DNA of 33,139 nucleotides from an uncultured Eubacteriales bacterium (GCA_900548615.1 URKW01000009.1:1-33139), one strand, 5' to 3'; shown: positions 1 to 9,342, counted from the stretch's first letter. Numbers and translations are program-made. Notes: generated by a model from the letters alone, not told the origin.

Positions 1-36
1 AAAGAAAAGGGCGGCCGGTTTGACCGGCCGCCCTTT
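1..36 (-). terminator. Intrinsic terminator after the XRE regulator gene
   Basis: Positions 6-19 and 23-36 form a perfect 14-bp GC-rich stem with a 3-nt loop. Read on the minus strand it is followed by a run of T (TTTTCTTT). It begins 14 bases past the stop codon of the regulator gene and so should end that transcript. Confidence 0.9.
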
Positions 37-49
37 GAACAGCTTGCGT

Positions 50-1045
50 TTACTTCTTTGACCGCTGGATCAGATTCATCACCACCATCACCGCGGCGTA
101 CACCACACCGGCGATGGCCCAGATGAACCAGCTGTGCTTGGCCTGCCCGTTGCCGGAGGGGCCGAAGGTGTACCACATGAAGATGGCCGTCACCAGCAGC
201 CAGTAGACGGTGCTGACCGCGCCCTTGATGCTGCGGCGGGACTTCTGCTGGCGGGTGTAGTCGCCCTCCTCCAGCAGCCGATCCATGGCGCTTTGGATGG
301 TGCCGCCATAGACGAAGGCCGCGCAGCCGATACTGGCGATCATCAGCAGCAGGCTCACTGCCGCCACGTAGATGACATCGTCGGCCAACAGGCCCATGGC
401 GACGAACAGCGGCACCGCCGACAGGATGCACAGCACCGTGCCGGTAATGTTCAGACGGCTGTAGGTGGCGGAAAACTCCTGCCGGCGCTCCTTCACCATG
501 CCGCTGACGCCGTACTCCGTTTCAAAGGGAACTTTCTCCAGAAAGTCGAAGTCCCGAACCTTGGCGGCGCAGGTGAGGAACAGCGCCACGCCGATGGCCA
601 CCAGCACCAGCAGCACGCACAGGCCGATACCGGCCGCGGCGTTTTCGGAGATGCCGAACCGGGCGAATTCGCTCATGGCGGCCAGCATCAGGAGAGTCAC
701 AGGCGAGAGGATGCACAGGCCGGTAGCCAGCGCCATCTTCGGCGCGGCTTCCCGACGCAGCGCCAGATAGGCGGAGGCCTCCTCCATGGTGACCCGCCGC
801 AGCGGAGGCTCGTCAATGGGAGTACTCTGAGTGTGTTCCTCCATTTCCAGCTCGTCTTTCAATAGGAAGTCGGTGGTGACGCCGAACAGGCGGCTCATCT
901 GCACCACCTTATCCATATCGGGGATAGATTGTGCGCCCTCCCACTTGGACACCGACTGGCGGCTGACGTTCAGCTGCGCCGCCAGCTCCTCCTGCGACCA
1001 ACCGGTCTTCTTCCGCAGTGTCATAATTTTATCCGCTAAGATCAT
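50..1045 (-). CDS. Membrane-anchored XRE-family transcriptional regulator
   Basis: A helix-turn-helix domain of the Cro/CI (XRE) type occupies about the first 65 residues and includes the core WSQEELAAQLNVSRQSVSKW. After a charged linker come about six hydrophobic membrane segments in the C-terminal two thirds. This HTH-plus-membrane layout is common in Bacillota and usually belongs to locally acting regulators; the ligand and target cannot be read from the sequence. I chose the ATG at 1045 because an AGGAGG site lies 7 bases before it and the HTH begins there; a longer in-frame start at 1120 has no such support. The gene is 132 bases downstream of the Sua5-CoaE gene on the same strand, so it may be the last gene of that operon or have its own promoter. 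Confidence 0.85.
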   Translation of the reverse strand: MILADKIMTLRKKTGWSQEELAAQLNVSRQSVSKWEGAQSIPDMDKVVQMSRLFGVTTDFLLKDELEMEEHTQSTPIDEPPLRRVTMEEASAYLALRREAAPKMALATGLCILSPVTLLMLAAMSEFARFGISENAAAGIGLCVLLVLVAIGVALFLTCAAKVRDFDFLEKVPFETEYGVSGMVKERRQEFSATYSRLNITGTVLCILSAVPLFVAMGLLADDVIYVAAVSLLLMIASIGCAAFVYGGTIQSAMDRLLEEGDYTRQQKSRRSIKGAVSTVYWLLVTAIFMWYTFGPSGNGQAKHSWFIWAIAGVVYAAVMVVMNLIQRSKK

Positions 1046-1177
1046 AATGAAATCCTCCTGAATTTGAGATGCGCCGCAGCGCTTTTGTTGTGGATAGCAT
1101 ACCTGATCTTGCGTTTGCATGCCAGAAAGCGGGCTTGGAGCTCTGTCAACCAGCGGTTGCGTTTGCCTGAAATAGCG

Positions 1178-2791
1178 CTATTGGCGGGCAATTTTCCGGA
1201 AAAAGTCCAGCGCCGCCGCCTGAAAGTCCTCCGGTGTGGCGGAGGTGTTCACCAGCACGTCGGTGCAGTGGGTGCGGTAGAAATTATCGTCCTTTTGGGC
1301 GGCGATCCGCAGCCGGGCGTATTCCTCCGGAATGCCGTCCCGCGCCATGATGCGGCGAATGCGATTCTCCGCCGGGGCGATGACCGCCAGCGTCCGGTCA
1401 CACAGCTTGGAGAGGCCCGACTCCACCAGATTGATGGCGTCGATGCCGATGATGGGCGCGGGGGAGGCGGCCATGCGGCGCTCCAGCTCACGGGGCAGCT
1501 GGTCGTAAATGATGGCGTTCAGCCGCTCCAGCTGTGCCGCGTCACCGAACACCAGCGTACCCAGCTTCTGCCGATCCAGCTGGCCGCCGGGGGTGAATAC
1601 GTCCCCGAAAGCGGCGGTAATGGCGCCGCGCAGACCGGTGTCGGTGCGCAGCATTTCATGATAGATGGCGTCGCAGTCCAGCACGTAGCCACCCAGCTGC
1701 TCCAGCGCACGCAGAGCGCTGGTCTTGCCCGCACCGGTGGGGCCGGTGATGCCAACCACCAGCGGACGGGGCGCTTCGATCACATGAAAGCCCGCTGCCT
1801 TCTTCAGACGGTTGCTGACGGCAAGCCCCAGCCCGCCCTCGTCGGGGCACTGGGCGAAAATCTCCGGCACGTTCGTGTCGTCGAAGGTGCGCAGCGCGTC
1901 GAACACATGCTGAGCCTGAGCCAGCTTGTCGGCGGCGGGGCCAAGACGGTGGATGATATGTCCGTCAAACAGCGGCGCGTATTCATCGAAGCAGATGACG
2001 CCGCTGTCCGGCGTCAGGTGGGCGGCGATGTAGGCGGCAGAAGCGCCGGGCGTGCCGGTGATGACGGTGACGGGTGCCTTGGGGGCGTAGTGGCGGTATT
2101 TCATGCCGGGCGCCTTGGCTTGTTCGCCGGCTGAGAGCTTCTGCCGCACGGCCTTGTCCACGGCAACCTCGCCCAGCACCTCCTCCAGCGCTTCCAACGG
2201 CAGTCCGCCGGGGCGGAGGAGTCGGGGCGGCGTCACCGTCAGGTCGATGATGGTGCTTTCCACCCCCACAGAGCAAGGGCCGCCGTCTACGATGCCGTCG
2301 ATCTTGCCATCCATGTCCTCCAGCATATGCTGGGCAGTGGTGGGGCTGGGCCGTCCGGAGGTGTTGCCGCTGGGGGCGGCCACGGGGATGCCGGACTCAC
2401 GGATGATGGCCAGCGTCATGGGGTGGTCGGGGCAGCGGACGCCCACGGTGTCCAGTCCGCCGGTGGTGCGTAGGGGCACATTGTCCCGGCGGGGCAGGAT
2501 CATAGTGAGCGGCCCCGGCCAGAAGCGCTCCGCCAGCGCGTAGGCCTCCGGCGGAATATCGCGGCAGTACCGCTCCAGCCAGTCCGCGCCGGGAACATGC
2601 AAGATCAGAGGGTTGTCCTGAGGGCGGCCCTTTGCCTCAAAAATATGCAGCACCGCCGTTTCGTTGAGGGCATCGGCTCCGAGACCGTACACGGTCTCCG
2701 TGGGGATACCCAGCAAACCGCCCCGCCGCAATATGGCGGCTTCCGCGATGGCGTTTTTGTCCTTTTCAGGGTGGAATACAATGGTATTCAC
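1178..2791 (-). CDS. Fusion of threonylcarbamoyl-AMP synthase (Sua5/TsaC) and dephospho-CoA kinase (CoaE)
   Basis: Residues 1 to about 335 form a full-length Sua5: a YrdC domain (GIPTETVYGLGADA near the N-terminus, APSGNTSG later) plus the C-terminal Sua5 domain ending in GLAVSNRLKKAAG. Sua5 makes threonylcarbamoyl-AMP from threonine, bicarbonate and ATP for the t6A modification of tRNA position 37. After a linker of about ten residues, residues 345-537 form a CoaE kinase with P-loop GITGPTGAGKT and the DCDAIYHEML segment; CoaE phosphorylates dephospho-CoA in the last step of CoA synthesis. The reading frame is continuous. The start is GTG with AAGGAAG 8 bases upstream. Free-standing ywlC/sua5 is a known neighbour of prfA, which fits this operon; the covalent join to CoaE is the unusual part. 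Confidence 0.93.
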   Translation of the reverse strand: MNTIVFHPEKDKNAIAEAAILRRGGLLGIPTETVYGLGADALNETAVLHIFEAKGRPQDNPLILHVPGADWLERYCRDIPPEAYALAERFWPGPLTMILPRRDNVPLRTTGGLDTVGVRCPDHPMTLAIIRESGIPVAAPSGNTSGRPSPTTAQHMLEDMDGKIDGIVDGGPCSVGVESTIIDLTVTPPRLLRPGGLPLEALEEVLGEVAVDKAVRQKLSAGEQAKAPGMKYRHYAPKAPVTVITGTPGASAAYIAAHLTPDSGVICFDEYAPLFDGHIIHRLGPAADKLAQAQHVFDALRTFDDTNVPEIFAQCPDEGGLGLAVSNRLKKAAGFHVIEAPRPLVVGITGPTGAGKTSALRALEQLGGYVLDCDAIYHEMLRTDTGLRGAITAAFGDVFTPGGQLDRQKLGTLVFGDAAQLERLNAIIYDQLPRELERRMAASPAPIIGIDAINLVESGLSKLCDRTLAVIAPAENRIRRIMARDGIPEEYARLRIAAQKDDNFYRTHCTDVLVNTSATPEDFQAAALDFFRKIARQ

Positions 2792-2816
2792 TGTGAATAC
2801 TTCCTTTTATGAGCGA

Positions 2817-3455
2817 TTAGAGTCCTAATACTTCGCCCACCAGCACCACCTTGATGCGGCCGGGGATCTTGGAGAACCGGGTGGTGACGATCTGGGCGCA
2901 GCAGCAGTCGGGGCTGGTGCAGTTGCCGCACTGTCCGGTGACGGCACAGGGGGTCTTGACGTCGAAGCGCTGCACGTTGGCGGGAGCGGCAATGTGGCGG
3001 GCACGGGACATGGCGCTGTCAAGATCGCCGGCCACCTTGTTCATACCGGCCACTACGATCACCTGCTTGGGGCCGAAGCACAGGGCGGCCACACGGTTGC
3101 CCATGCCGTCGATGTTCACCAGCTGACCATCCTCGGAGATGGCGTTGCTGCTCATGAGGAAGGTATCGCAGGTCAGGGCCTGACGCAGCATGTCCATGCG
3201 TTCGTCGGGGGTCTTGGCGGTGTCCCGGTCGATGAGAGGCTGATTGCGCTGGCGCAGACGATCCTTGATGCCCAGCTGATCCACGGTGGCTACGCCGCCC
3301 CAACTGACCACGTCGCCCTCGGGGATCAGCTCCAGCACCTTTTCCACGGCTTCCTCAGCGGTGGAGCAATAGTAGGCGTCAAACTGCCGCTTCTTCATGG
3401 CCTTGACCAGAGTGGGGCCGGACTTGTCGTACTGCGTTTTCATAGGTGCTAACAT
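2817..3455 (-). CDS. LUD-domain (lactate utilization/YkgG-like) protein
   Basis: This 212-residue protein matches the LUD (DUF162, LutC/YkgG-like) family: an N-terminal region with AYYCSTAEEAVEKVLELIP, a central SSNAISEDGQLVNIDGMGNR segment and the following FGPKQVIVVAGMNKV, all typical. A cysteine-rich stretch near the C-terminus (CAVTGQCGNCTSPDCCC) might bind metal or an Fe-S cluster, which is inference. In other bacteria LUD proteins are parts of lactate-oxidising complexes (LutABC), but LutA and LutB are absent here, so the substrate is unknown. The ATG at 3455 has GGAG 9 bases upstream. The gene lies 17 bases after prfA and 25 before the Sua5-CoaE gene, so it is probably co-transcribed with them. 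Confidence 0.88.
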   Translation of the reverse strand: MLAPMKTQYDKSGPTLVKAMKKRQFDAYYCSTAEEAVEKVLELIPEGDVVSWGGVATVDQLGIKDRLRQRNQPLIDRDTAKTPDERMDMLRQALTCDTFLMSSNAISEDGQLVNIDGMGNRVAALCFGPKQVIVVAGMNKVAGDLDSAMSRARHIAAPANVQRFDVKTPCAVTGQCGNCTSPDCCCAQIVTTRFSKIPGRIKVVLVGEVLGL

Positions 3456-3472
3456 GATGATTTGCTCCTTTC

Positions 3473-4540
3473 TTATTCTGCGCCCTCCTGTAACCGCTGC
3501 GCCTGCTGATTCAGGGTCAGCGCGTCGATCAGGGGGTCAAGATCGCCGTTCATGATGGCGGCGATATTAAAATTCTTGTTGTCCCCGGTGAGCCGGTGGT
3601 CGGTGACCCGGTTCTGGGGAAAGTTATAGGTGCGGATCTTGCCGCTTCGGTCGCCGGTGCCCACCTGGGACTTCCGCTCCTTGGCGATGGCGGCGTTCTG
3701 CCGCTCCTGCTCCGCTTCATACAGACGGGAGCGCAGGATCTTCATGGCCCGCTCCCGGTTCTTGTGCTGGCTGCGTTCGTCCTGACACTCCACCACCGTG
3801 CCGGTGGGCAGGTGGGTGATGCGGATGGCGGACTCCGTCTTGTTGACGTGCTGGCCGCCTGCGCCGCTGGAGCGGTAGGTGTCGATCTGCAAGTCCTTGG
3901 GGTCGATGGAGAACTCCACCTCCTCCGCCTCGGGCATGACGGCCACGGTGGCGGCGGAGGTCTGGATACGGCCGGAGGATTCCGTTTCCGGCACACGCTG
4001 CACCCGATGGGTGCCCGCTTCAAATTTCAGGCGGGAAAACGCTCCCGTGCCCTCCACCGTAGCCACGGCTTCCTTCACGCCGCCCAGCTCCGTCTCGTTG
4101 AGGGACACCACGTCCAGCGTGAAGCCCCGGCGCTCGGCGTACATGGTGTACATCCGCAGCAGGTCGGCGGCAAACAGCGCGCCCTCCTCGCCGCCGATAC
4201 CGGCCCGGATCTCCAGCACTACGCTCTTGTCGTCGTTGGGGTCACGGGGCAGCAGCAGGCGCTTCAGTTCGCCCTCCAGCCGCTCCCGCTCCGCCTTGGC
4301 GGCGGTCAGCTCCTCCTGTCCCAGCTCCCGCAGCTCGGGATCGGACAGCATGTCCGTGGCGGCGGCAATATCGGCCTCGGCCCGTGAGTAGGCGCGATAG
4401 GCCTCCACCACCGGTGTCAGCTCTTTCTGCTCCCGGCTCAGCTTGGTCATGGCCTGACGGTCACTGTATACTGCCGGGTCGGCCAGCTGCCGCTCCACCT
4501 CTGCCAGACGCTCCGCGATTTTTTGCAGCTTATCCAACAT
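3473..4540 (-). CDS. prfA: Peptide chain release factor 1
   Basis: The protein reads UAA and UAG stop codons in the ribosomal A site and triggers peptide release. At 355 residues it has the usual RF1 length. The tripeptide anticodon PET (in RVPETESSGR, near residue 184) marks RF1 rather than RF2, which carries SPF, and the GGQ motif (SSGAGGQHVNKTES, near residue 228) is intact. I chose the ATG at 4540 because it begins the normal RF1 N-terminus MLDKLQ and has GGAG 8 bases upstream; the frame stays open for 43 more codons upstream but these look like shadow translation of the preceding gene. It overlaps the end of the flavodoxin-like gene by 11 bases, suggesting translational coupling. Confidence 0.97.
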   Translation of the reverse strand: MLDKLQKIAERLAEVERQLADPAVYSDRQAMTKLSREQKELTPVVEAYRAYSRAEADIAAATDMLSDPELRELGQEELTAAKAERERLEGELKRLLLPRDPNDDKSVVLEIRAGIGGEEGALFAADLLRMYTMYAERRGFTLDVVSLNETELGGVKEAVATVEGTGAFSRLKFEAGTHRVQRVPETESSGRIQTSAATVAVMPEAEEVEFSIDPKDLQIDTYRSSGAGGQHVNKTESAIRITHLPTGTVVECQDERSQHKNRERAMKILRSRLYEAEQERQNAAIAKERKSQVGTGDRSGKIRTYNFPQNRVTDHRLTGDNKNFNIAAIMNGDLDPLIDALTLNQQAQRLQEGAE

Positions 4541-5027
4541 GGCCGGTCTCCAGATACTTCTGCACGTCAGAGATGAACTTGTCCCGCCAGAAGGTGTAGC
4601 CCACGCTGCCGGGCTGGAGAGAGACCTCCAGAATGTGCTTTTCGGCGGTGTACAGATCCATCTGGTCATAGACGCTCTCGCAGCGGCGGTTGCTGCTGCG
4701 GGTCAGCACATAAGCCACGCGGGACATCTCCAACCCCCGGCGCTTCAAAAGGCCGCGGATGGGGCTGGAGCAGCGGCCGCCCCACACGGGAGTGCCCACG
4801 ATCACCAGCTTGTAGTCCTCGATGTTCCGCTCGGTGGTAAAGGGCTTCAAAGGGGCGGTGGTGCGGCGCATGGCGTCCTTGCCTGCCCGCAGGCGGCCCC
4901 GCCAACCGTTGCGGTCGGCGCCGTCGTCGATGGCCACGATCTCCGCGCCCACAGCGTCGGCGATCTCCTTCATGGCCCGGCGGGTGTTGCCGCTGAATGA
5001 GTAGTAGATACACAATACGTCGCTCAT
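4530..5027 (-). CDS. Flavodoxin-like protein
   Basis: The 165-residue protein shows a flavodoxin fold pattern: a first beta strand followed by the FMN phosphate-binding loop (YYSFSGNTRRAM near residue 10) and a later TPVWGGRCSSPIRG loop that would contact the flavin ring. Flavodoxins are soluble FMN electron carriers; the partner here is unknown. The ATG at 5027 is preferred over an in-frame TTG two codons earlier because GGAGG in the end of the upstream ABC-F gene is well placed for it. It starts 2 bases after that gene and overlaps prfA by 11 bases, so it is embedded in the operon. Confidence 0.85.
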   Translation of the reverse strand: MSDVLCIYYSFSGNTRRAMKEIADAVGAEIVAIDDGADRNGWRGRLRAGKDAMRRTTAPLKPFTTERNIEDYKLVIVGTPVWGGRCSSPIRGLLKRRGLEMSRVAYVLTRSSNRRCESVYDQMDLYTAEKHILEVSLQPGSVGYTFWRDKFISDVQKYLETGHVG

Positions 5028-5029
5028 AA

Positions 5030-6922
5030 TCAAGATTCCTCCAATGCAAGGGACAGCTCCTTCCAGCGGGACATCTCCTGCTCCAGCCGGGCCTCTGCCT
5101 CCTGTTTCTGCGTGAATAGCTCGTTCAGTTTGCCTGCGTCGCAGGCATTGGCGGCCATGGCCTCGTCCAGCGCCGCCAGTTCCTTTTCCAGCTTCGCCAC
5201 CGCCGTTTCACAGATGGTCAACTGCCGCCGCGCCGCCTGCTGGCTGCGATTGCCGCGGCTCTGGCGGGTGTCGCCCTTTTTCACCGGAGCTGTGCTTTCC
5301 GGCTTCGGCTCCGCTGCCTTGGTGGCACGATACTGGGCAAAGCCCATGGGGTAGTCGGTGATGGTGCCGTCCGCCAGCTCCCAGATACGGGTGGCGAAGC
5401 GGTTGATGAAGTAGCGGTCATGGCTGACGAACAGCAGCGTGCCGTCAAAGGCCTCCACCGCCTCCTCCACCCATTCCCGGCTGGCAATGTCCAGATGGTT
5501 GGTGGGCTCGTCCAGAATGAGGAAGTTGATCTCCTCGTCCATCAGCATGCAAAGCCGCAGGCGGCTCAGCTCACCGCCGGACAGGACGCTGACGGATTTG
5601 AACACGTCCTCCCCCTGAAACTGATAGGCCGCCAGCCGGTTCCGGGCGCTCTGGGGCGTGATGTTCTTTTTGGCGTACAGCATGGTGTCCACCAGATTCC
5701 GCTCCGGGTGGTCGAAGTGGATGACCTGCTCCAGATACGCCCACTTCACCGACGGGCCAAGGCGAATAGAGCCGCCGTCGCAGCTCTCACGTCCTGTCAG
5801 CATATTGAGAAGCGTGGTCTTGCCGGTGCCGTTCTCACCGATGAGGGCGATGCGCTCGCCGCCTTCCACCCGCAGATATACGTCGGAGAACAGCGTCCGT
5901 TCGTCGAAGGCCTTCGTCACGCCCCTAAATTGCAGCACCTCGTCGCCCTTGAACTCCCGGCTGGCAAAGCGGGCATCCATCTTTTTGGCCTTGGTGGGCT
6001 TGGCGGTGGTGCGCATGCGCTCAATGCGCTTTTCCATGCTGAAGGCCCGTTTGTGGAGGGCGTCGTTGCCCATGAAGGCCCACAGGTGCATCTGCTCGGC
6101 GGCCTTTTCCAGCTGTTGGATCTTGGCCTGCTCCTTCAGATACTGCTTCATCCGCTCCTGATAGCGGCGCTCCTTCTCTACGGCGTAGAAGCTATAGTTG
6201 CCGCTGTAGAACTCTGCCTTGCCGTCCAGCACCTCGATGACGCGGGACACGGTGCGGTCCAGGAAGTACCGGTCATGGCTGATGGCCACCACCGTGCCGT
6301 GAAATTTGCGGAGATACTCCTCCAGCCATTCCGTGGCCTGTAAGTCCAGATGGTTTGTCGGCTCGTCCAGCAGCAGGATATCCGTGTCCTCCAGGATCAG
6401 CCGCGCCAGATTCACACGGGTCTTTTCGCCGCCGGACAGCTGGTCAAAGAGCTTCTGCCGCATGTCCGCGCCGATGGACAGGCCGTTGGCCACCTTGTTT
6501 TTGGCGGTGGCGGTGTCATAGCCGCCCAGCGCCTCGAAGCTAGCGGTCAGGTGATCGTACCGCCGCAGCATGGCGTTGTCGCTCTCGCCCTTTGCCATCC
6601 GGTCGGTCAACTCATCCATTTCCGCCTTCAATGCCTGCATCCGCTCAAAGGCGGAGTCCAGTACGTCCTCCACCGTGTACCCGGCGGGATAGACGGGGAT
6701 CTGTGAGATCAGCCCTACCCGTCGTCCGGTGGCAATGACGATCTGGCCGCTGTCCGGCTCCAGCTCGCCGGTCAGCAGGCGGAACAGCGTGGTCTTGCCG
6801 GCGCCGTTCTTGCCCAGCAGTCCGACCCGTTCGCCGGTGTCCACCTGAAAGGTGATGCCGTCCAGTATTTTCTTTTCCAGGTCGAAGGACTTTACCACGT
6901 CCTTCACAGAAATGTCTACCAT
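5030..6922 (-). CDS. ABC-F family ATPase
   Basis: A soluble 630-residue protein with two ABC ATPase domains and no membrane segments, the ABC-F layout. The first Walker A is GKNGAGKTT (residues 37-45) and the second GENGTGKTT (near 362); both halves carry LSGGE signatures and LLLDEPTNHLD/LILDEPTNHLD Walker B motifs. A charged linker lies between the domains, and an Ala/Glu/Lys-rich coiled coil forms the last 90 residues, as in Uup-like members. ABC-F proteins act on the ribosome, either as housekeeping factors or as antibiotic-protection proteins; the long C-terminal coiled coil and housekeeping neighbours favour the former. It begins 6 bases after murF with only a weak ribosome binding site, so reinitiation from murF is likely. 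Confidence 0.93.
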   Translation of the reverse strand: MVDISVKDVVKSFDLEKKILDGITFQVDTGERVGLLGKNGAGKTTLFRLLTGELEPDSGQIVIATGRRVGLISQIPVYPAGYTVEDVLDSAFERMQALKAEMDELTDRMAKGESDNAMLRRYDHLTASFEALGGYDTATAKNKVANGLSIGADMRQKLFDQLSGGEKTRVNLARLILEDTDILLLDEPTNHLDLQATEWLEEYLRKFHGTVVAISHDRYFLDRTVSRVIEVLDGKAEFYSGNYSFYAVEKERRYQERMKQYLKEQAKIQQLEKAAEQMHLWAFMGNDALHKRAFSMEKRIERMRTTAKPTKAKKMDARFASREFKGDEVLQFRGVTKAFDERTLFSDVYLRVEGGERIALIGENGTGKTTLLNMLTGRESCDGGSIRLGPSVKWAYLEQVIHFDHPERNLVDTMLYAKKNITPQSARNRLAAYQFQGEDVFKSVSVLSGGELSRLRLCMLMDEEINFLILDEPTNHLDIASREWVEEAVEAFDGTLLFVSHDRYFINRFATRIWELADGTITDYPMGFAQYRATKAAEPKPESTAPVKKGDTRQSRGNRSQQAARRQLTICETAVAKLEKELAALDEAMAANACDAGKLNELFTQKQEAEARLEQEMSRWKELSLALEES

Positions 6923-6928
6923 AAAAAT

Positions 6929-8284
6929 CTACTCTGTCGCTTCCAGATCCTTTACAATATCGGTGAAGTGCATGGCGTGGGACGCCTTCACCAGCACCGC
7001 CGTTCCGGCGGTGAACGCCGCCCGGATGGCGGGCAGGGCCTCCGTTACCGTGGGGAACCACAGGGCGTCGGGATCGGCTTCCTGAATGGCCTTGGCCTTG
7101 GGGCCGATGGCCACCACCGTATTCAATCCCAGCGTGCGGGCAAGCGTGCCCATGTCCCGGTGAGCCTGCTCCGTCAGGTCGCCCAGCTCGCCCATGTCGC
7201 CAAGCACCGCCATGCGGCGGGGATGCTCCGTCTGCGCCAGAATGCGCAGGGCCTCCGCCATGGCCTGGGGGTTGGCGTTGTAGCAGTCGTCAATGATGAT
7301 GCGGTCATTGCTGCACCGCACCAGATGCATGCGGCTGCCTACGGGGCGGTAGGCGGCGATCCCCGCCAGCATCTCCGCCTTGGTCAGTCCCAGATGCTCG
7401 CCGATGGCGATGGCCATGGCGGCGGGATAGATCATGTACGCGCCGGGGGAGGGGATGGTTACCTCATATATATCCCGCGCCGTGGTGACGGTACAGGTCA
7501 CGCCGTCGATGCCATGCTCAGCCACATTGGTGACCCGAACGCCGCAGCGTTTATGCTGCCCGCACAGCACCGTTTCAAAGGGCAGCGTCAGACCGGACAG
7601 CAGCTCGTCGTCGCCGTTCAGTACGGCAAGGCCGCCCGGCTGTAAATTCTCGAAAATTTCGCACTTGGCCTGCAAAATGCCCTGCCGCGTGCCGCCCAGG
7701 TTTTCGATATGAGCGTCGCCCACGTTGGTGATGACGGCCACGGTGGGGCGCACCATTTCGCCCAAGTAGCGGATCTCGCCGAAGTGGTTCATGCCGGTCT
7801 CGATGACGGCAGCCTGATGCTCCGGCGCAAGGTTCAGCAGCGTCAGGGGGGTGCCGATGGCGTTGTTGAAGTTGGCCTGCGTTTTCAGCGTGGAAAACCG
7901 CTGACTCAGCACGGCGGCGATCATCTCCTTGGTGGTGGTCTTTCCGGCGCTGCCGGTGACCTGCACCATGGGGATAGTGAATTTATCCCGATACCACGCT
8001 GCCAGCGCTTTCAGGGCTTCCAGCGTGTCGGGCACCTGAATGTAGAATTTTCCGTCCAGTAGGGAAATGGGCTTTTTTGCCGTCAGACAGCCTGCCGCGC
8101 CGCCTGCCAGCGCCGCGTCCAGATAGTCGTGTCCGTCAAACCGTTCGCCCACCAGCGGGACGAACAGCGCACCGGCGGGGATACTGCGGCTGTCGGTGGA
8201 GACCTCTGTCACCACCGCGCCGCTTTCCTGCAGCAGCGTGCCGCCCACGGCGTTGCACAGCTGCTGTACCGTACAGCCTATCAT
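6929..8284 (-). CDS. murF: UDP-N-acetylmuramoyl-tripeptide--D-alanyl-D-alanine ligase
   Basis: MurF adds D-Ala-D-Ala to the UDP-MurNAc-tripeptide, the last cytoplasmic step of the peptidoglycan precursor. The 451-residue protein has the Mur ligase layout: an N-terminal UDP-binding domain, the ATP-binding loop VTGSAGKTTTKE near residue 109, NFNNAIGTPLTLLNL soon after, and a C-terminal domain with IIIDDCYNANPQAM. The start ATG at 8284 gives the typical MurF N-terminus and overlaps the ddl stop codon as ATGA. Because Ddl makes the dipeptide MurF uses, the overlap puts consecutive enzymes under coupled translation. Confidence 0.96.
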   Translation of the reverse strand: MIGCTVQQLCNAVGGTLLQESGAVVTEVSTDSRSIPAGALFVPLVGERFDGHDYLDAALAGGAAGCLTAKKPISLLDGKFYIQVPDTLEALKALAAWYRDKFTIPMVQVTGSAGKTTTKEMIAAVLSQRFSTLKTQANFNNAIGTPLTLLNLAPEHQAAVIETGMNHFGEIRYLGEMVRPTVAVITNVGDAHIENLGGTRQGILQAKCEIFENLQPGGLAVLNGDDELLSGLTLPFETVLCGQHKRCGVRVTNVAEHGIDGVTCTVTTARDIYEVTIPSPGAYMIYPAAMAIAIGEHLGLTKAEMLAGIAAYRPVGSRMHLVRCSNDRIIIDDCYNANPQAMAEALRILAQTEHPRRMAVLGDMGELGDLTEQAHRDMGTLARTLGLNTVVAIGPKAKAIQEADPDALWFPTVTEALPAIRAAFTAGTAVLVKASHAMHFTDIVKDLEATE

Positions 8285-9342
8285 CTGTATTCCGCCTTTC
8301 TGGCCTCGATGGAATCCAGCACGATCTTCTCGCACAGGTCGGCGTAGCTGAGCCCCACCTGTGCCGCTTCCTGCGGTACAAGGCTGGTGGGCGTCATGCC
8401 CGGCAGTGTGTTGATCTCCAGACACCACGCCTTGCCCTCGTCGTCCAGCAGGAAGTCGCTGCGGGAGTAGACGGACAGGCCCAGCCCCTGATGGAGCTTC
8501 AGGGCCATCTCGCCCACCTGCCGCCACTCCTCGTCAGAGATAGGAGCGGGGCAGATCTCCTGCGCGCCGTCCTTCTGGTACTTGCATACATAGTCGAAGT
8601 ATTCGCCCTTGGGGATGATCTCCACGGCGGGCAGATAGGTGTCGTCCAGCACGGCAATCTGAATTTCACGGCCCTTGATCTTCTTCTCCACCACCACATG
8701 TCCACCATAGGGCAGTAGGTCATAGAGGGCCTTCTCCAGCTCCTCGCGGGTGTCCGGCAGAGCCATGCCGATGGAGCTGCCGCCGTTGACCATCTTCACC
8801 GCGCAGGGTACCATCAGCTCTTGGGTCAGGCGGGGAATATCCTCTTTTTTATAATGTACGTCCACCCACGGGGCGGTGCGGATGCCCAGCGAGTCCATCA
8901 TCCGCTTGGTCACGGCCTTATCCATGGCCATGGCGCTGCCCAGATAGCCGGAGCCGGTGTAGGGCACGCCCAGCAGATCGAGCGTGGCCTGAATGCGGCC
9001 GTCCTCGCCGTTGGCGCCGTGCATGGCCAGAAATACCGCATCCGCCATGGCACAGACCTTCAGCACGTCCTTGCCCAGCAAGGAGGGGCTTTTGTCCTGC
9101 CGCGCCGCCCGGACAGCCTCCAGATCAGGGGCCGTCTCCTCGATAGCCACCTTTTCCAGCAGCCCGTCAGGCGCGTCAAAAATATCCTCCAGCTTGCCCT
9201 GATAATTCTCCAGCCCCATGAACATATCCACAAAAATGGCCTGATGACCCTTTTCCCGCAGGGCGCGGCACACGCCGCTGCCGCTGACCAGTCCCACATG
9301 GCGCTCGGTGCAGAAGCCGCCGGATAACACTACGATCTTCAT
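8281..9342 (-). CDS. ddl: D-alanine--D-alanine ligase
   Basis: Ddl joins two D-alanines using ATP in the cytoplasm. The 353-residue protein carries an N-terminal VVLSGGFCTERHV segment with the conserved glutamate, the GVPYTGSGYLGSAMAMDK segment, an ATP-grasp region (CAVKMVNGGSSIGM) and the C-terminal CLEINTLPGMTPTSL motif with metal-binding residues. A tyrosine is kept in the FDYVCKY loop, as expected for D-Ala-D-Ala rather than D-Ala-D-Lac ligases, though this is not decisive. The ATG at 9342 has AGGAGG about 10 bases upstream. It is the first gene of the minus-strand operon; a promoter lies 59-87 bases upstream. Confidence 0.96.
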   Translation of the reverse strand: MKIVVLSGGFCTERHVGLVSGSGVCRALREKGHQAIFVDMFMGLENYQGKLEDIFDAPDGLLEKVAIEETAPDLEAVRAARQDKSPSLLGKDVLKVCAMADAVFLAMHGANGEDGRIQATLDLLGVPYTGSGYLGSAMAMDKAVTKRMMDSLGIRTAPWVDVHYKKEDIPRLTQELMVPCAVKMVNGGSSIGMALPDTREELEKALYDLLPYGGHVVVEKKIKGREIQIAVLDDTYLPAVEIIPKGEYFDYVCKYQKDGAQEICPAPISDEEWRQVGEMALKLHQGLGLSVYSRSDFLLDDEGKAWCLEINTLPGMTPTSLVPQEAAQVGLSYADLCEKIVLDSIEARKAEYR

